In this document: positions 43,720 to 52,973 of the stretch, one piece after another
How positions within the stretch are numbered: position 1 is the first letter of the stretch
Layout of the letters: the number at the start of each line of letters is the position of its first letter
Source: Campylobacter sp. RM10537
GTDB lineage: Bacteria > Campylobacterota > Campylobacteria > Campylobacterales > Campylobacteraceae
DNA length: 64,000 nt
Assembly (NCBI RefSeq): GCF_022369435.1
Contig: NZ_CP059597.1
Coordinates: 1,178,001 to 1,242,000, forward strand
Direction: 5' to 3'
Position numbers and translations under genes: made by a program
Notes under the pieces: model-generated
Database searches by the model: none
Told to the model about the DNA's origin: nothing
The model's input: only the letters and a program-made list of their open reading frames with translations

Positions 43720-44554
43720 AAAATTCACAACTTTGACAAAGTTTTTCGATACGTTTGTTTTCCTCAAAAGCTTTTTTCATTTTTATTAAACGTTCAGAAT
43801 TTAAAAGGTTTGCAAAACCGTCTTTAAAAACATTTCCTAAATTAATATCTCCTTTGGCATCTAAGCAACAAGGAACTAAAGTCCCATCACTTAAAATTCC
43901 AATTTGATCTTTTAAAGCATGACATTTTCCATGAAGATATAGGGATTTATCACTAAGATTTGGCCATTTAAAAAGTTTATTTTGATGAAGGATAATATGC
44001 CTTGCTAAATAATTTTTTGTCAAAGTAGGATCAATATCTTTTTGAAATTCTTTAGACAAAAATTCATAAATAATAAAATTTTCCCTAGGTGCTTTAAAAT
44101 CAACGTCCAAATTCCAAAGTCTAAAATTAATAAAACTTGTTTTTTTATATTTTATATGTTCTTTGCAAAAATTTATAATAGGTTTAAAATATTGCTTTAG
44201 AGGAAGTTTACTTTGACTTAAAAAAGCCATCAAGGAAATATTAATTTGATGAATATTTTCATAATTTAGTAATAAATCACAATTTTTATCATCAAAATAA
44301 AAACCACTTGTAGTGATTTCAAGTTTCATATTATAATCTTTAGCAATTTCTAAATAACTTTTTAAATCTGATAAAAGTAAAGGGTCTCCTAAAAGATGCA
44401 AGGTAAAAAGCTTGGATTGATTGTAAATTTGCTTTGACAAAGTGATAAAATTTTCCTTAGACATTATTTTTCGAATTGCTTTTTTTGAAGGACAAAAATC
44501 ACATTTTAAACCACAAATATCACTTAATTCTATATAAATTTTTTTAAATTTCAT
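43697..44554 (-). CDS. Radical SAM/SPASM protein
   Basis: A 285-residue radical SAM enzyme: the cluster motif CGLKCDFC (Cys-x3-Cys-x2-Cys, residues 15-22) near the N-terminus and a C-terminal Cys-rich SPASM-like region (GTLVPCCLDAKGDINLGNVF, then LCQSCEFF) for an extra Fe-S cluster. ATG at 44554 has GGAAT upstream; a 17-codon in-frame extension lacks support. The substrate is unknown; peptide or protein modification is common in this group. A homologue occupies the same place beside chuD in C. jejuni. Confidence 0.8.
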   Translation of the reverse strand: MKFKKIYIELSDICGLKCDFCPSKKAIRKIMSKENFITLSKQIYNQSKLFTLHLLGDPLLLSDLKSYLEIAKDYNMKLEITTSGFYFDDKNCDLLLNYENIHQINISLMAFLSQSKLPLKQYFKPIINFCKEHIKYKKTSFINFRLWNLDVDFKAPRENFIIYEFLSKEFQKDIDPTLTKNYLARHIILHQNKLFKWPNLSDKSLYLHGKCHALKDQIGILSDGTLVPCCLDAKGDINLGNVFKDGFANLLNSERLIKMKKAFEENKRIEKLCQSCEFFKTRLQN

Positions 44555-44877
44555 TTTTATTCCAAAAATAATTATTTTATTAATTTTCAAGTAAAATAGT
44601 AGCATTAATTTTCATTTTTTTATAAATATTAAATATTTAAGTTAGAAAATTTAACAAAAATTCATTCTTAAAAATTTAATAAGTATAGTTTGACTTTGTA
44701 TAGCCTATAAACTTTTAATCTTATCTTTGATTGAAAAAGTTTTGACGATTTTAAATTCTTTTACAATAACAAAAATCTTAATAGCAACACAACTTATAAA
44801 TTTAGCATAGATCATTTTTTACATTGAATTTACTTTTTTCAAATAACAATAATAAAAACTTTATTACAATATAAAAA
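44555..44877. other. 323-nt gap with no gene recognised
   Basis: Very AT-rich, stops in all frames, no RNA-like structure seen. It must hold the promoter for the radical SAM gene. In the C. jejuni reference I recall a dicarboxylate transporter gene (kgtP) here; no remnant of it is evident to me. Confidence 0.6.
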
Positions 44878-45897
44878 TCAAAACTTGATTAAATTTAAAG
44901 CTTTTAAAGAAAGTATTGATAGCGGAATATGTTTTAATTCTTTAAAATTTTTAAATTCATAATCTTTAGTTTTGATTTTTAAAATTTGATGATAGACTTG
45001 AATATTGATTTTATATTTAGTATAGCTATGTTTAAACTCCCCTAAAAATATCATATTTTTTTGCTTTTTAAATTCATCTTCTTTAAATAAAGGAAAATTA
45101 TACATACCTTTATAAAGTTTTTCCTGACTTTTTTTAATTGCAATTTGTTCTTTATACTCCATAAAAATAAGAAATAAATTTAACTTTTCATAAAGAATTT
45201 TTTTATTTTCTGGATAAGAATTTGGATTAAATTTAGCTTTACAAAAATCATAAAAAGGACAAACTCCACATTTTGGATTTTTTGGCAAACAAATTAAAGC
45301 ACCTATGTCAAGTAAAGCTTGGTTATGATTAAAAGTATCATTTAAATTTAAGATTTCATATGCTTTTAACTCAAGTTCTTTCATGCTTGCATTTTTTAAG
45401 GCAAAAAGACGAGAAAGAACACGACGTATATTACCATCAACAAAAGCCACTTTTTGATCATAAGCAAAACAAGCAATTGCACCTGCTGTATAGGCTCCTA
45501 TGCCACTTAAACTTTTTAATTTCTTAAGTTCTTTTGGTAAAATACCGCTAAATTTTTCCATACATTCTAAAGCTGCTTTTTTTAAATTTCTAGCACGATT
45601 ATAATAACCAAGTCCCTGCCAAGCCTTTAAAAGATCATCTTCATTAGCATTAGCCAAACTTTGTAAAGTAGGAAATTTTTGTAAAAATGGAAAATAAAAT
45701 TTTTCTAAAACAGATTTTACTTGAGTTTGTTGAAGCATAATTTCACTAATATAAACCCCATAAGCCCTATCAATCTGTCTTAATCTATCATCACAATGAA
45801 TGCTTTGTAAATTTCTCCAAGGTAAATCTTTGCGCCCTTTTTCCTCATACCAAAGAAGTAATTTCTTTTGGAGTTTTTCAATGATTTGTTTTTGCAT
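44878..45897 (-). CDS. mutY: Adenine DNA glycosylase
   Basis: A 339-residue MutY removing A mispaired with 8-oxoguanine. Helix-hairpin-helix LKSLSGIGAYTAGAIACFAYD with catalytic Asp in VDGNIRRVLSRLF, the Fe4S4 loop CLPKNPKCGVCPFYDFC (Cys-x6-Cys-x2-Cys-x5-Cys), and a C-terminal NUDIX-like domain for 8-oxoG. Stands alone. Confidence 0.94.
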   Translation of the reverse strand: MQKQIIEKLQKKLLLWYEEKGRKDLPWRNLQSIHCDDRLRQIDRAYGVYISEIMLQQTQVKSVLEKFYFPFLQKFPTLQSLANANEDDLLKAWQGLGYYNRARNLKKAALECMEKFSGILPKELKKLKSLSGIGAYTAGAIACFAYDQKVAFVDGNIRRVLSRLFALKNASMKELELKAYEILNLNDTFNHNQALLDIGALICLPKNPKCGVCPFYDFCKAKFNPNSYPENKKILYEKLNLFLIFMEYKEQIAIKKSQEKLYKGMYNFPLFKEDEFKKQKNMIFLGEFKHSYTKYKINIQVYHQILKIKTKDYEFKNFKELKHIPLSILSLKALNLIKF

Positions 45898-45972
45898 AAA
45901 TCAAAGTATATCAAAAAATTTTAGATTTTTTTGATAAAATAATAAAAAATGATTCTTTAAAAAGGAGTAAAT

Positions 45973-46725
45973 ATGTTGGCTTTTTTCAAAGGCTTAGGTA
46001 TAGGATTTTTATGTCTTTTGCTTTTTGTTGCCGGAGTAGTTTTTAATGTTGAATTTTTAGAAAAAAAATATCCAAATCAAGCTTTAAATTTTTCAAGAAA
46101 TATTGAAATTGGCACCCACTTAAAACCTGATGAATTTTATACAAATATTAATTTTTGGGCTAATGAAAATCTTGACACTAAAATCACTCTAAGCGATGAT
46201 GAAAAAAAACAAATTGCCGAAACTTTTAATCAAATCATACAACGCACTCAAAAAGATAATTTTTGTAGCGGAGGAAGTTTTTCTTTAGAGCCTAATTTTT
46301 CTTATAAAGATGGCATACAAACTATAAAAGGACAAAAATTAAATGCGAATTTAGAATGTATTATTAAAGAAAATGATCTTGAAAATTTTAACCATTTTGT
46401 AAATGATTTAAATACTATAGTTAAAAAAAGCTCTTTTATAGGAGTTTCCATACCCTCTTTAGAGCCTAGATTTTCAAAAAAACTTTTACAAGAAAATAAA
46501 GAAAAACTCTATAACCAACTTTTACAAAAAGCATATTCTTATGAAGAAATTTACTCTAAAGATTTAAATAAAACTTGTATATTAAAAACTCTAGATACAA
46601 ATTTAAATGCAAATATATCACCAAGATTTTTTGCTACAAAATCCAATGATATGCAACTATCCTTACCTGTTGTTAAAAATACAGAACAAAGCTTAAGTGC
46701 TAAAGCATTATTTATATGTAAATAG
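45973..46725 (+). CDS. Membrane-anchored hypothetical protein
   Basis: A 250-residue protein with one N-terminal membrane segment or signal anchor (GLGIGFLCLLLFVAGVVF, residues 7-24) and a hydrophilic rest with three or four cysteines (DNFCSGGSF, ANLECIIKEN, NKTCILKTL, ALFICK) that could form disulfides in the periplasm. No family recognised. Conserved in C. jejuni at this place before the tRNA cluster. AAGGAGTA upstream. Confidence 0.75.
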   Translation: MLAFFKGLGIGFLCLLLFVAGVVFNVEFLEKKYPNQALNFSRNIEIGTHLKPDEFYTNINFWANENLDTKITLSDDEKKQIAETFNQIIQRTQKDNFCSGGSFSLEPNFSYKDGIQTIKGQKLNANLECIIKENDLENFNHFVNDLNTIVKKSSFIGVSIPSLEPRFSKKLLQENKEKLYNQLLQKAYSYEEIYSKDLNKTCILKTLDTNLNANISPRFFATKSNDMQLSLPVVKNTEQSLSAKALFICK

Positions 46726-46777
46726 CAAAATAAACTCATTTTAAGTTTATTTTGCTAGAATTTCATCTTTAAACTTT

Positions 46778-46852
46778 GCGGGAATAGCTCAGGGGTAGAG
46801 CACAACCTTGCCAAGGTTGGGGTCGCGAGTTCGAATCTCGTTTCCCGCTCCA
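46778..46852 (+). tRNA. tRNA-Gly (GCC)
   Basis: A 75-nt cloverleaf: acceptor GCGGGAA/TTCCCGC, anticodon loop TTGCCAA, T-arm GTTCGAATC, encoded TCCA end. First of four tRNA genes in tandem. Confidence 0.97.
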
Positions 46853-46860
46853 TATCACCC

Positions 46861-46949
46861 GCCCGGGTGGTGGAATTGGTAGACACAAGGGACTTAAAAT
46901 CCCTCGGAATTTTTCTTCCGTGCCGGTTCAAGTCCGGCCTCGGGCACCA
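46861..46949 (+). tRNA. tRNA-Leu (UAA)
   Basis: An 89-nt class II tRNA: acceptor GCCCGGG/CTCGGGC, anticodon loop with TAA (ACTTAAAAT), a long variable arm, T-loop GTTCAAGTC, encoded ACCA end. Confidence 0.96.
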
Positions 46950-46967
46950 CTTTCTAAAATTTATCAG

Positions 46968-47041
46968 GGCGACATAGCCAAGCGGTAAGGCATGGGCCTG
47001 CAAAGCCTTGATCTCCGGTTCGAATCCGGATGTCGCCTCCA
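46968..47041 (+). tRNA. tRNA-Cys (GCA)
   Basis: A 74-nt tRNA: acceptor GGCGACA/TGTCGCC, anticodon loop CTGCAAA, T-loop GTTCGAATC, TCCA end. Confidence 0.96.
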
Positions 47042-47060
47042 AAAGGCACAAGATTATAAT

Positions 47061-47148
47061 CGGGAGATGGCTGAGTGGTCGAAAGCGGCGGTCTTGAAAA
47101 CCGTTGAGGGTAACACCTCCAGGGGTTCGAATCCCTTTCTCCCGGCCA
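47061..47148 (+). tRNA. tRNA-Ser (UGA)
   Basis: An 88-nt class II tRNA: acceptor CGGGAGA/TCTCCCG, anticodon loop CTTGAAA (UGA), long variable arm GAGGGTAACACCTC, T-loop GTTCGAATC, GCCA end. Confidence 0.96.
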
Positions 47149-47217
47149 CTAACTTCTTAAATATACTATACAAAAAAATAATAATATTATATAATCATTA
47201 CTAAAAAAGAAATTTTA

Positions 47218-48210
47218 ATGGAAACAATGAAAGAATTTTATATGCAATTAGCCTTAAATGAGGCTTGGAAATATCAATTTTTAACCTATCCCAATCCAGC
47301 AGTAGGCTGTGTCATCTTAGACAAAAATGGAAAAATATTAGCTATAAAAGCACATGAAAAAGCGGGTTTAGCACATGCGGAATTAAATGCAATCGCTGAT
47401 GCTTTAAAAAAAATAAGACCTGAAATTCTTTTACCTAAAGATGCCAATGCTTTGCATGATTTTATTTGCAAAAATCATCAAAATATATTTAAAGGAGCTA
47501 TAGCTTTTGTTACTTTAGAGCCTTGTTCTCATCAAGGCAAAACTCCTCCTTGCGCAAAGCTTTTTAGCGAACTTGGTTTTAAAAAAATTTTTATCAGCGT
47601 TAAAGATGAAAATGATATTGCAAAAGGGGGAGCAGATTTTCTAAGAAATCAAGGTATAGAAATAGAATTTGGTATACTTGAAAAAGAAGGAAAAGATCTC
47701 TTAAAACCTTTTTTAAAATGGCAAAAGGGACAATTTAAACTTTTTAAATTAGCCCTTTCTATGAATGGATCAACTTTAGGAAAAATCGTAAGCAATAAAT
47801 TAAGTAGAACTTATGCTCATAAAATCCGATCAATTATTGATCTTTTAGTCATAGGAGGCAATACCATAAGAATAGATAAGCCAACTTTAGATGCAAGACT
47901 TTGTCAAGGAAAAGCGCCTGATCTTTGTATTTTAAGTCATAAAAAATTAGAAAATTTTGATCATAATATTCCTTTATTTCAAATTCCAAATCGTAAAATT
48001 TATACCAAAATTCCAGAAAAAGCTAAATTTTTAATGTATGAAGGGGGAGAAAATTTTTTAAAAAGTTTAAAAAATGAAATAGATTTATTTTTAATTTTTC
48101 AAAGTTCCATTTTAAATAATCAAAAAAATGTTACAATATCTTTAAATTTAAAACCTCTTTATAAAAATTTTTTAGGAAATGATACTTATGGCATTTATGA
48201 ATCTGAATAA
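47218..48210 (+). CDS. ribD: Bifunctional riboflavin deaminase/reductase
   Basis: A 330-residue RibD. The N-terminal deaminase domain has the zinc site HAELNAIADAL and EPCSHQGKTPPCAK; the C-terminal reductase half (about 165-330) is shorter and less conserved than in E. coli, with LSMNGSTLGKIVSNKLSR. Enzymes of the riboflavin pathway act in the cytoplasm. The end overlaps the next gene. Confidence 0.9.
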   Translation: METMKEFYMQLALNEAWKYQFLTYPNPAVGCVILDKNGKILAIKAHEKAGLAHAELNAIADALKKIRPEILLPKDANALHDFICKNHQNIFKGAIAFVTLEPCSHQGKTPPCAKLFSELGFKKIFISVKDENDIAKGGADFLRNQGIEIEFGILEKEGKDLLKPFLKWQKGQFKLFKLALSMNGSTLGKIVSNKLSRTYAHKIRSIIDLLVIGGNTIRIDKPTLDARLCQGKAPDLCILSHKKLENFDHNIPLFQIPNRKIYTKIPEKAKFLMYEGGENFLKSLKNEIDLFLIFQSSILNNQKNVTISLNLKPLYKNFLGNDTYGIYESE

Positions 48211-48700
48211 TTTCTTTCACATAAAATATGATTTTAATTTCCTTAAAATTGAAAAGAAAAGTAGTATTAAAAATATCATTTTAAAAGATTATATTTTAAA
48301 ATCTTACAAAGATGAAATTAATCCAAATGGAGAAACTTTTATCTATCAAGGAATAAAAGAACAGATTTTTAAAGAAAATGATGAAATTCTTGTTTTAAGC
48401 ATTGGTAGAAAAATCATATTTTTTAAAAATTTAACACAAAATTCAGATAATCTTGGAGAAATTCAAACAAAACAAAGCCTACTTTTGTCTTTTTTATTTT
48501 TTGGAAGTTTATTTTTTGCTAGCTTGTTTTTAATGGAATTTAGCATTCTTGACTTATTGTTTTTAATTCTATGTATTATAGTATTAATTGCAAGCTCTAT
48601 TAGTACTAATTTACTTTTTAGACATATTAATTTATTAAAAAAATTTTCAAAAGAAGAAATAAAAGAATTTTTAAAAAAAAGAAAAAATGTTAAAGCATAA
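48188..48700 (+). CDS. Small membrane protein of unknown function
   Basis: A 170-residue protein with two adjacent membrane segments (LLSFLFFGSLFFASLFLM and LLFLILCIIVLIASSIS, about residues 98-143) and a basic C-terminal tail (KEFLKKRKNVKA). ATG 48188 is favoured by AGGAAAT upstream; it overlaps ribD by 23 nt. No family recognised. It converges on sdaA over a palindromic terminator. Confidence 0.65.
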   Translation: MAFMNLNNFFHIKYDFNFLKIEKKSSIKNIILKDYILKSYKDEINPNGETFIYQGIKEQIFKENDEILVLSIGRKIIFFKNLTQNSDNLGEIQTKQSLLLSFLFFGSLFFASLFLMEFSILDLLFLILCIIVLIASSISTNLLFRHINLLKKFSKEEIKEFLKKRKNVKA

Positions 48701-48711
48701 TGCTTTAACAT
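48687..48711. terminator. Palindrome shared by the membrane-protein gene and sdaA
   Basis: ATGTTAAAGCAT and ATGCTTTAACAT are complementary around one A, covering the last codons of both convergent genes; the plus strand continues ACTGTTTTT. Confidence 0.6.
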
Positions 48712-50072
48712 ACTGTTTTTAAATTTGTAGCAAGACCACCCAAAGAAGTTTCTTTATATTTATAATTCATATCTTTGCCGGTTTCATACATCGTTTCTAT
48801 CACCTCATCAAGACCAACTTTAGGAGTTGATTGTCGAGTCATAGCCATCCTTGCTGCACTGATAGCTTTAATTGCTCCAAAAGCATTTCTTTCAATACAA
48901 GGAATTTGAACAAGTCCTGCAACAGGATCGCAAGTTAAACCTAAATGATGTTCCATTGCCACTTCAGCAGCGTTGCAAGCCTTAAAAGCATTTGCGCCTA
49001 AAACTGTAGCCATTGCAGCAGCAGCCATAGAACTTGCACTACCAATTTCAGCTTGACATCCAGCTTCAGCCCCACTAATGCTTGCATTTTTCTTATATAA
49101 TGAACCAATTAGCATAGCTGCTAATAAGAAATTTACCGCTTCATCATCATTAAAACCTACAGTATGATTTTTAAGATAAAGCATTACAGCAGGAACAACT
49201 GCGCAAGCTCCATTTGTAGGAGCTGTAACTACTCTAGCACCACTTGCGTTTTCTTCTGCAACTGCAAGAGCATATAATGAGATAAAATCAATAATTCCCA
49301 TAGGATCAGCTGTCATAGATATACGTTCATGTAAGCCCTTGGCTCTACGTTTTAAATTGAGTTTACCAGGTAAATACTCCTCAGTAGGATGAATTCCATT
49401 ATAATAAACTTCTTGCATCACTTCCCAAATTTCAAGACAATAAGATCTGATTTCTTCTTTTGTGTGAAACTGCAATTCGTATTGATACGATAATTCCGCT
49501 AAATTCCAATTATTTTTCTCGCAAAATTCAAGAACTTCTTTGGCGTTATTGAGTTCAATTTCATTTTTGCTTGATAAGTTTTGACCTGAATTTTTATTTC
49601 TTTTTTCTAATTCTGCAGCAGTTAAAACAAATCCACCGCCTACAGAATAATAAGTTTCTTCATCGATAAGCTCACCTTTTTCATTAAAAGCTTTAATTTG
49701 CATTCCATTTTCATGCAAAGGTAAAAAATCTTTAGAAAAAATTAAATCTCTTTCATAATTAAAATTTAATTCTTTTTGTCCACATAGATTAATTTTACCT
49801 TTTTCTAAGGCGTTTTTATTGGCTTCTTCTTGTATAGAAGCACTTAAATTTTTAGCCTCTAAACCATTTAAACCCCAAATTACTGCCTTATCACTTAAAT
49901 GTCCTTTGCCTGTTAAAGACAAAGAACCATAAAGAATAACTTCTATTTTAGTTATTTCATCAATTCTTTTAATAATCTTCTTACAAAATAAATTTCCAGC
50001 AAGCATAGGTCCTAAAGTATGCGAAGATGAAGGACCTACTCCTATTTTAAAAATACTTAAATTACTCATCAT
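48705..50072 (-). CDS. sdaA: L-serine dehydratase, iron-sulfur type
   Basis: A 455-residue single-chain enzyme converting L-serine to pyruvate and ammonia, a main carbon source for Campylobacter. N-terminal FKIGVGPSSSHTLGPMLAG; Fe4S4 cysteines are likely among AEAGCQAEIGSASS, HHLGLTCDPVAGLVQIPCIERNAFG and the C-terminal Cys. It follows sdaC by 3 nt in an operon: SdaC imports serine, SdaA degrades it. Confidence 0.95.
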   Translation of the reverse strand: MMSNLSIFKIGVGPSSSHTLGPMLAGNLFCKKIIKRIDEITKIEVILYGSLSLTGKGHLSDKAVIWGLNGLEAKNLSASIQEEANKNALEKGKINLCGQKELNFNYERDLIFSKDFLPLHENGMQIKAFNEKGELIDEETYYSVGGGFVLTAAELEKRNKNSGQNLSSKNEIELNNAKEVLEFCEKNNWNLAELSYQYELQFHTKEEIRSYCLEIWEVMQEVYYNGIHPTEEYLPGKLNLKRRAKGLHERISMTADPMGIIDFISLYALAVAEENASGARVVTAPTNGACAVVPAVMLYLKNHTVGFNDDEAVNFLLAAMLIGSLYKKNASISGAEAGCQAEIGSASSMAAAAMATVLGANAFKACNAAEVAMEHHLGLTCDPVAGLVQIPCIERNAFGAIKAISAARMAMTRQSTPKVGLDEVIETMYETGKDMNYKYKETSLGGLATNLKTVC

Positions 50073-50075
50073 ATA

Positions 50076-51350
50076 CTACTTTACAAAATATTCTAAAATT
50101 AAATTATGTACAACAGCTGAAATAGCTACAATCCCCATGATAGCAATAAAAATATCTAAAATTTTATTGCGGAACTTTGCCAAAATATCAAAACGATAGA
50201 TACAATAAATCGGCATTAAAAAAAGTAATATTGCTAAAACAGGACCACCTATAGTTTCAATAATACCTATAACACTTGGATTTTTATAAGCCACATACCA
50301 AGCAACAATAAAAGTAATAATAGCTGTTAAAGTTTGTGCTAATTTACCTTGAATTTTTCCATTACTTGCTTTATATAAAATACCATTTAAACCTTCTTGA
50401 GAACCTAAATAATGTCCTAAAAAGCTTTTACTAATCGCAACAAGAGCAACAATAGGTCCAACATAAGTTAAAATAGCTACTTGAGGAAATTTATTTGCGA
50501 TAAAAGTTAAAATATTAACATTTTGATCTTTAGCAGATGCAAATTCTTCAGGAGTGAAAGTCAAAGCACAAGAAAAGATAAAAAACATTACCACAAATAC
50601 CATTAAAACTACAGCTGAAGAAATAATTCTTCTGGCACGAAATTCTGCATTGTCGCCATATTCTTTTTTGCAAAAACAAGCTAAAGATGAAATAATAGGA
50701 GAATGATTAAAACTAAATACCATGACAGGAATCACAAGCCATAAAGTCACCCAAAAATTACTTGTTTGAAATACTGAAAAATCTATATTTGTAAAAAGAG
50801 CTGCATTCCATTGAGGGATTAAAAGCAATGAAAGAATAAATAAAAATATAATGAAAGGGAAAACAAGAAAACTCATAGCCCTAGTAACTACACCTTCACC
50901 AAAAATTGAAACAAGAACTAAAGCACCTACTACTAAAAAGCTTATCCATATACGAGCTCCATGAAGTGTTGTTGCATCAAAATGAAATTGATTGATTAAA
51001 AATTCAATCAAAGTAGTTGTAAGATTTGCACTATAAACAAGTAAAATAGGTAATATAGCAAAAAAATACAATACGGTAATTAAAAAACCACCACCTTTGC
51101 CAAAATAACTTTCTGCAACAAAAGTAATATCATCTTTTGGATTAGAACTTGAAAGAACAAAGCGACATAAATTTCTATGAGCTAAATAAGTCATAGGAAA
51201 AGCTAAAACAAGTATTACTAGCAAGGGAATTAATCCGCCAAGCCCTGCACTTATAGGCAGCAACAAGACACCTGCACCAATTGCTGTTCCAAAAAGAGAT
51301 AACACCCACCTTATATCGTGGCTGGTCCATTTATTATTAGAAGTATCCAT
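50076..51350 (-). CDS. sdaC: Serine transporter
   Basis: A 424-residue amino-acid/proton symporter of the HAAAP family, about eleven membrane segments: WVLSLFGTAIGAGVLLLPIS, FPMTYLAHRNLCRFVLS, FFIFSCALTF. The 240 nt upstream (51351-51590) are AT-rich with no gene seen and must hold the sdaCA promoter. Confidence 0.93.
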   Translation of the reverse strand: MDTSNNKWTSHDIRWVLSLFGTAIGAGVLLLPISAGLGGLIPLLVILVLAFPMTYLAHRNLCRFVLSSSNPKDDITFVAESYFGKGGGFLITVLYFFAILPILLVYSANLTTTLIEFLINQFHFDATTLHGARIWISFLVVGALVLVSIFGEGVVTRAMSFLVFPFIIFLFILSLLLIPQWNAALFTNIDFSVFQTSNFWVTLWLVIPVMVFSFNHSPIISSLACFCKKEYGDNAEFRARRIISSAVVLMVFVVMFFIFSCALTFTPEEFASAKDQNVNILTFIANKFPQVAILTYVGPIVALVAISKSFLGHYLGSQEGLNGILYKASNGKIQGKLAQTLTAIITFIVAWYVAYKNPSVIGIIETIGGPVLAILLFLMPIYCIYRFDILAKFRNKILDIFIAIMGIVAISAVVHNLILEYFVK

Positions 51351-51590
51351 CTGTTTTTCCTTTTTAACAATAAAATAAGCAAATTATTATATCAAAATTT
51401 TTGTAAATATTGTAGATATTTTTATTATATAATTAATTTTTGTGAAATATTTTATAAATTAAAAATTAATAAATATGTAAAATTTTATGATATAAGGAAG
51501 TATTATAAAACTATAATAAAATATTATTTCAGTTTTAATTAAAATATTTGAAAAATTCAAATATTTTAATTATTTTTTAACACTTTATAA

Positions 51591-52007
51591 TTAATGATCC
51601 ATTTTCTGCCCTAAGATATTACCTTGCATATCTGTATATACTTTCATATAATTATTTAATTCAAATTTATATCCATTTATTTCTTTGCTCACTTCTAAAA
51701 TTTGTGCGTTTGAAGAAGTGCTTATTTTAGACATAATGCTTGGCAAAATACTATTAGGCAATGCTTGATATTTTCCATCTACTTCTTTCCATTCTCCATT
51801 AATCATAAAATCTATCTCAGTTCCATTGCTTAAAGTTACATCAAAAGAATCAATATCTTTTTTAACTAAAGCAATTTGAGCATTTTTAAAATTTGCGGCA
51901 ATAAAATCTTGTGCATTTTTTGGAAGAGTACTAGCAGGAACGATAATATCTTTAGCTAAAAGTACTGTAGCTCCCAATAAAGCTACTAAACCTAATTTTA
52001 TTTTCAT
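51591..52007 (-). CDS. Periplasmic PepSY-like protein
   Basis: A 138-residue exported protein: signal peptide KIKLGLVALLGATVLLAKD, then two similar halves of the PepSY-like (DUF2874) fold (LPKNAQDFIAANFKNAQIALVKK; SFDVTLSNGTEIDFMINGEW; KFELNNYMKVYTDMQGNILG). Function unknown; such proteins may inhibit or chaperone in the periplasm. AAGGAGAA upstream of ATG. Confidence 0.8.
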   Translation of the reverse strand: MKIKLGLVALLGATVLLAKDIIVPASTLPKNAQDFIAANFKNAQIALVKKDIDSFDVTLSNGTEIDFMINGEWKEVDGKYQALPNSILPSIMSKISTSSNAQILEVSKEINGYKFELNNYMKVYTDMQGNILGQKMDH

Positions 52008-52072
52008 TAATTCTCCTTATTTTATTTTGGTTGCAAGAATTAAATCTAATTTTTGTGAAGCAAGTGTGAAGC

Positions 52073-52810
52073 TTAAAAATTTATTTTTAAGCTATCTCCT
52101 TCAACACTTACTCCTTTACTTTTTGAGAAACTAATATTTTTGCCATTTTCAAATTTTAAAGTATCTAAATCTTTTAACTCAATATCATAAGTTAAAATAT
52201 GCAAAATAATATCATATAAAGAAAAAAACAATTCCTTTTCCTCCATTTTACTTTCGCAAACTTCAAATTCCAAACGATTAAAATTTCTTAATCCATAAGT
52301 ATAAGCATTAACACCATTCTCACAAGGATATACGCTTACATAAACCCAATTATAAACTGGCAAACGATTTTCTTTTAACATATTAGCATTTTCGATATAG
52401 AATTTAGGTTCTAAAACAACTCCACCTGTATAAAATCCTAAAGCATTTCTATCTTGCAAGCATACTGATGAAACTTGAGTAAAAAGCTTAGCTTGTTCAA
52501 GCTTGCTTTCACTTTGACTAAGTACAGCAATTAAAAGATGAGCTTTATGCTTTTTTGTTTCTTTTAAAGCGTCTTTCCACATAAAATTAAAATTCGCATA
52601 ATATTCAGCTTCTTTATTAGGTATAGGATTTTTAATCAAGCTTAAAGTTACTAGCATATTTTTATGATAAAAAATAACTCCATCTTGATTAAAATTCTCA
52701 TCTGGAATCAAAATATCAAATTCATTATTGAGTAAATTTTGTAATTTTAAAAAATCAAACTCTTCATTACCTAAAAGCACAAAGGAAGTAAAATTATGAT
52801 TTTGCTGCAT
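52073..52810 (-). CDS. DUF4261-like cytoplasmic protein
   Basis: A 245-residue protein without signal or membrane segments, resembling DUF4261 proteins (SFVLLGNEEFDF start; KAHLLIAVLS; NALGFYTGGVVLEPKFY; YGLRNFNRLEFEV). The family's function is unknown. Conserved at this site in C. jejuni upstream of exbB. Confidence 0.65.
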   Translation of the reverse strand: MQQNHNFTSFVLLGNEEFDFLKLQNLLNNEFDILIPDENFNQDGVIFYHKNMLVTLSLIKNPIPNKEAEYYANFNFMWKDALKETKKHKAHLLIAVLSQSESKLEQAKLFTQVSSVCLQDRNALGFYTGGVVLEPKFYIENANMLKENRLPVYNWVYVSVYPCENGVNAYTYGLRNFNRLEFEVCESKMEEKELFFSLYDIILHILTYDIELKDLDTLKFENGKNISFSKSKGVSVEGDSLKINF

Positions 52811-52891
52811 ACTATTTTCCTTAGAAATTTATTATTTAATTTTTATTATACCTTAAATCATCCATTTTTTAAGGTTTAAATTTTTAAAAAT

Positions 52892-52938
52892 TATGATAAT
52901 TACTATTAATTATAGTTTTATTTTTCTTGTAGTATAAT
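52892..52938 (+). promoter_or_regulatory. exbB promoter with Fur-like operator
   Basis: TATAAT at 52933-52938 is a perfect -10, 35 nt before the start. Just upstream, ATGATAATTACTATTAATTAT (52892-52912) resembles a Fur site. Iron control of the TonB energiser is expected; the operator is inferred by eye. Confidence 0.5.
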
Positions 52939-52973
52939 CGTGCGATTTTAACAAATATTTAATGGGATTTTGT

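Noticed and set aside
46755-47204. Open frames across the tRNA cluster (both strands)
   Set aside because: They translate tRNA sequence; the four tRNAs explain the region.
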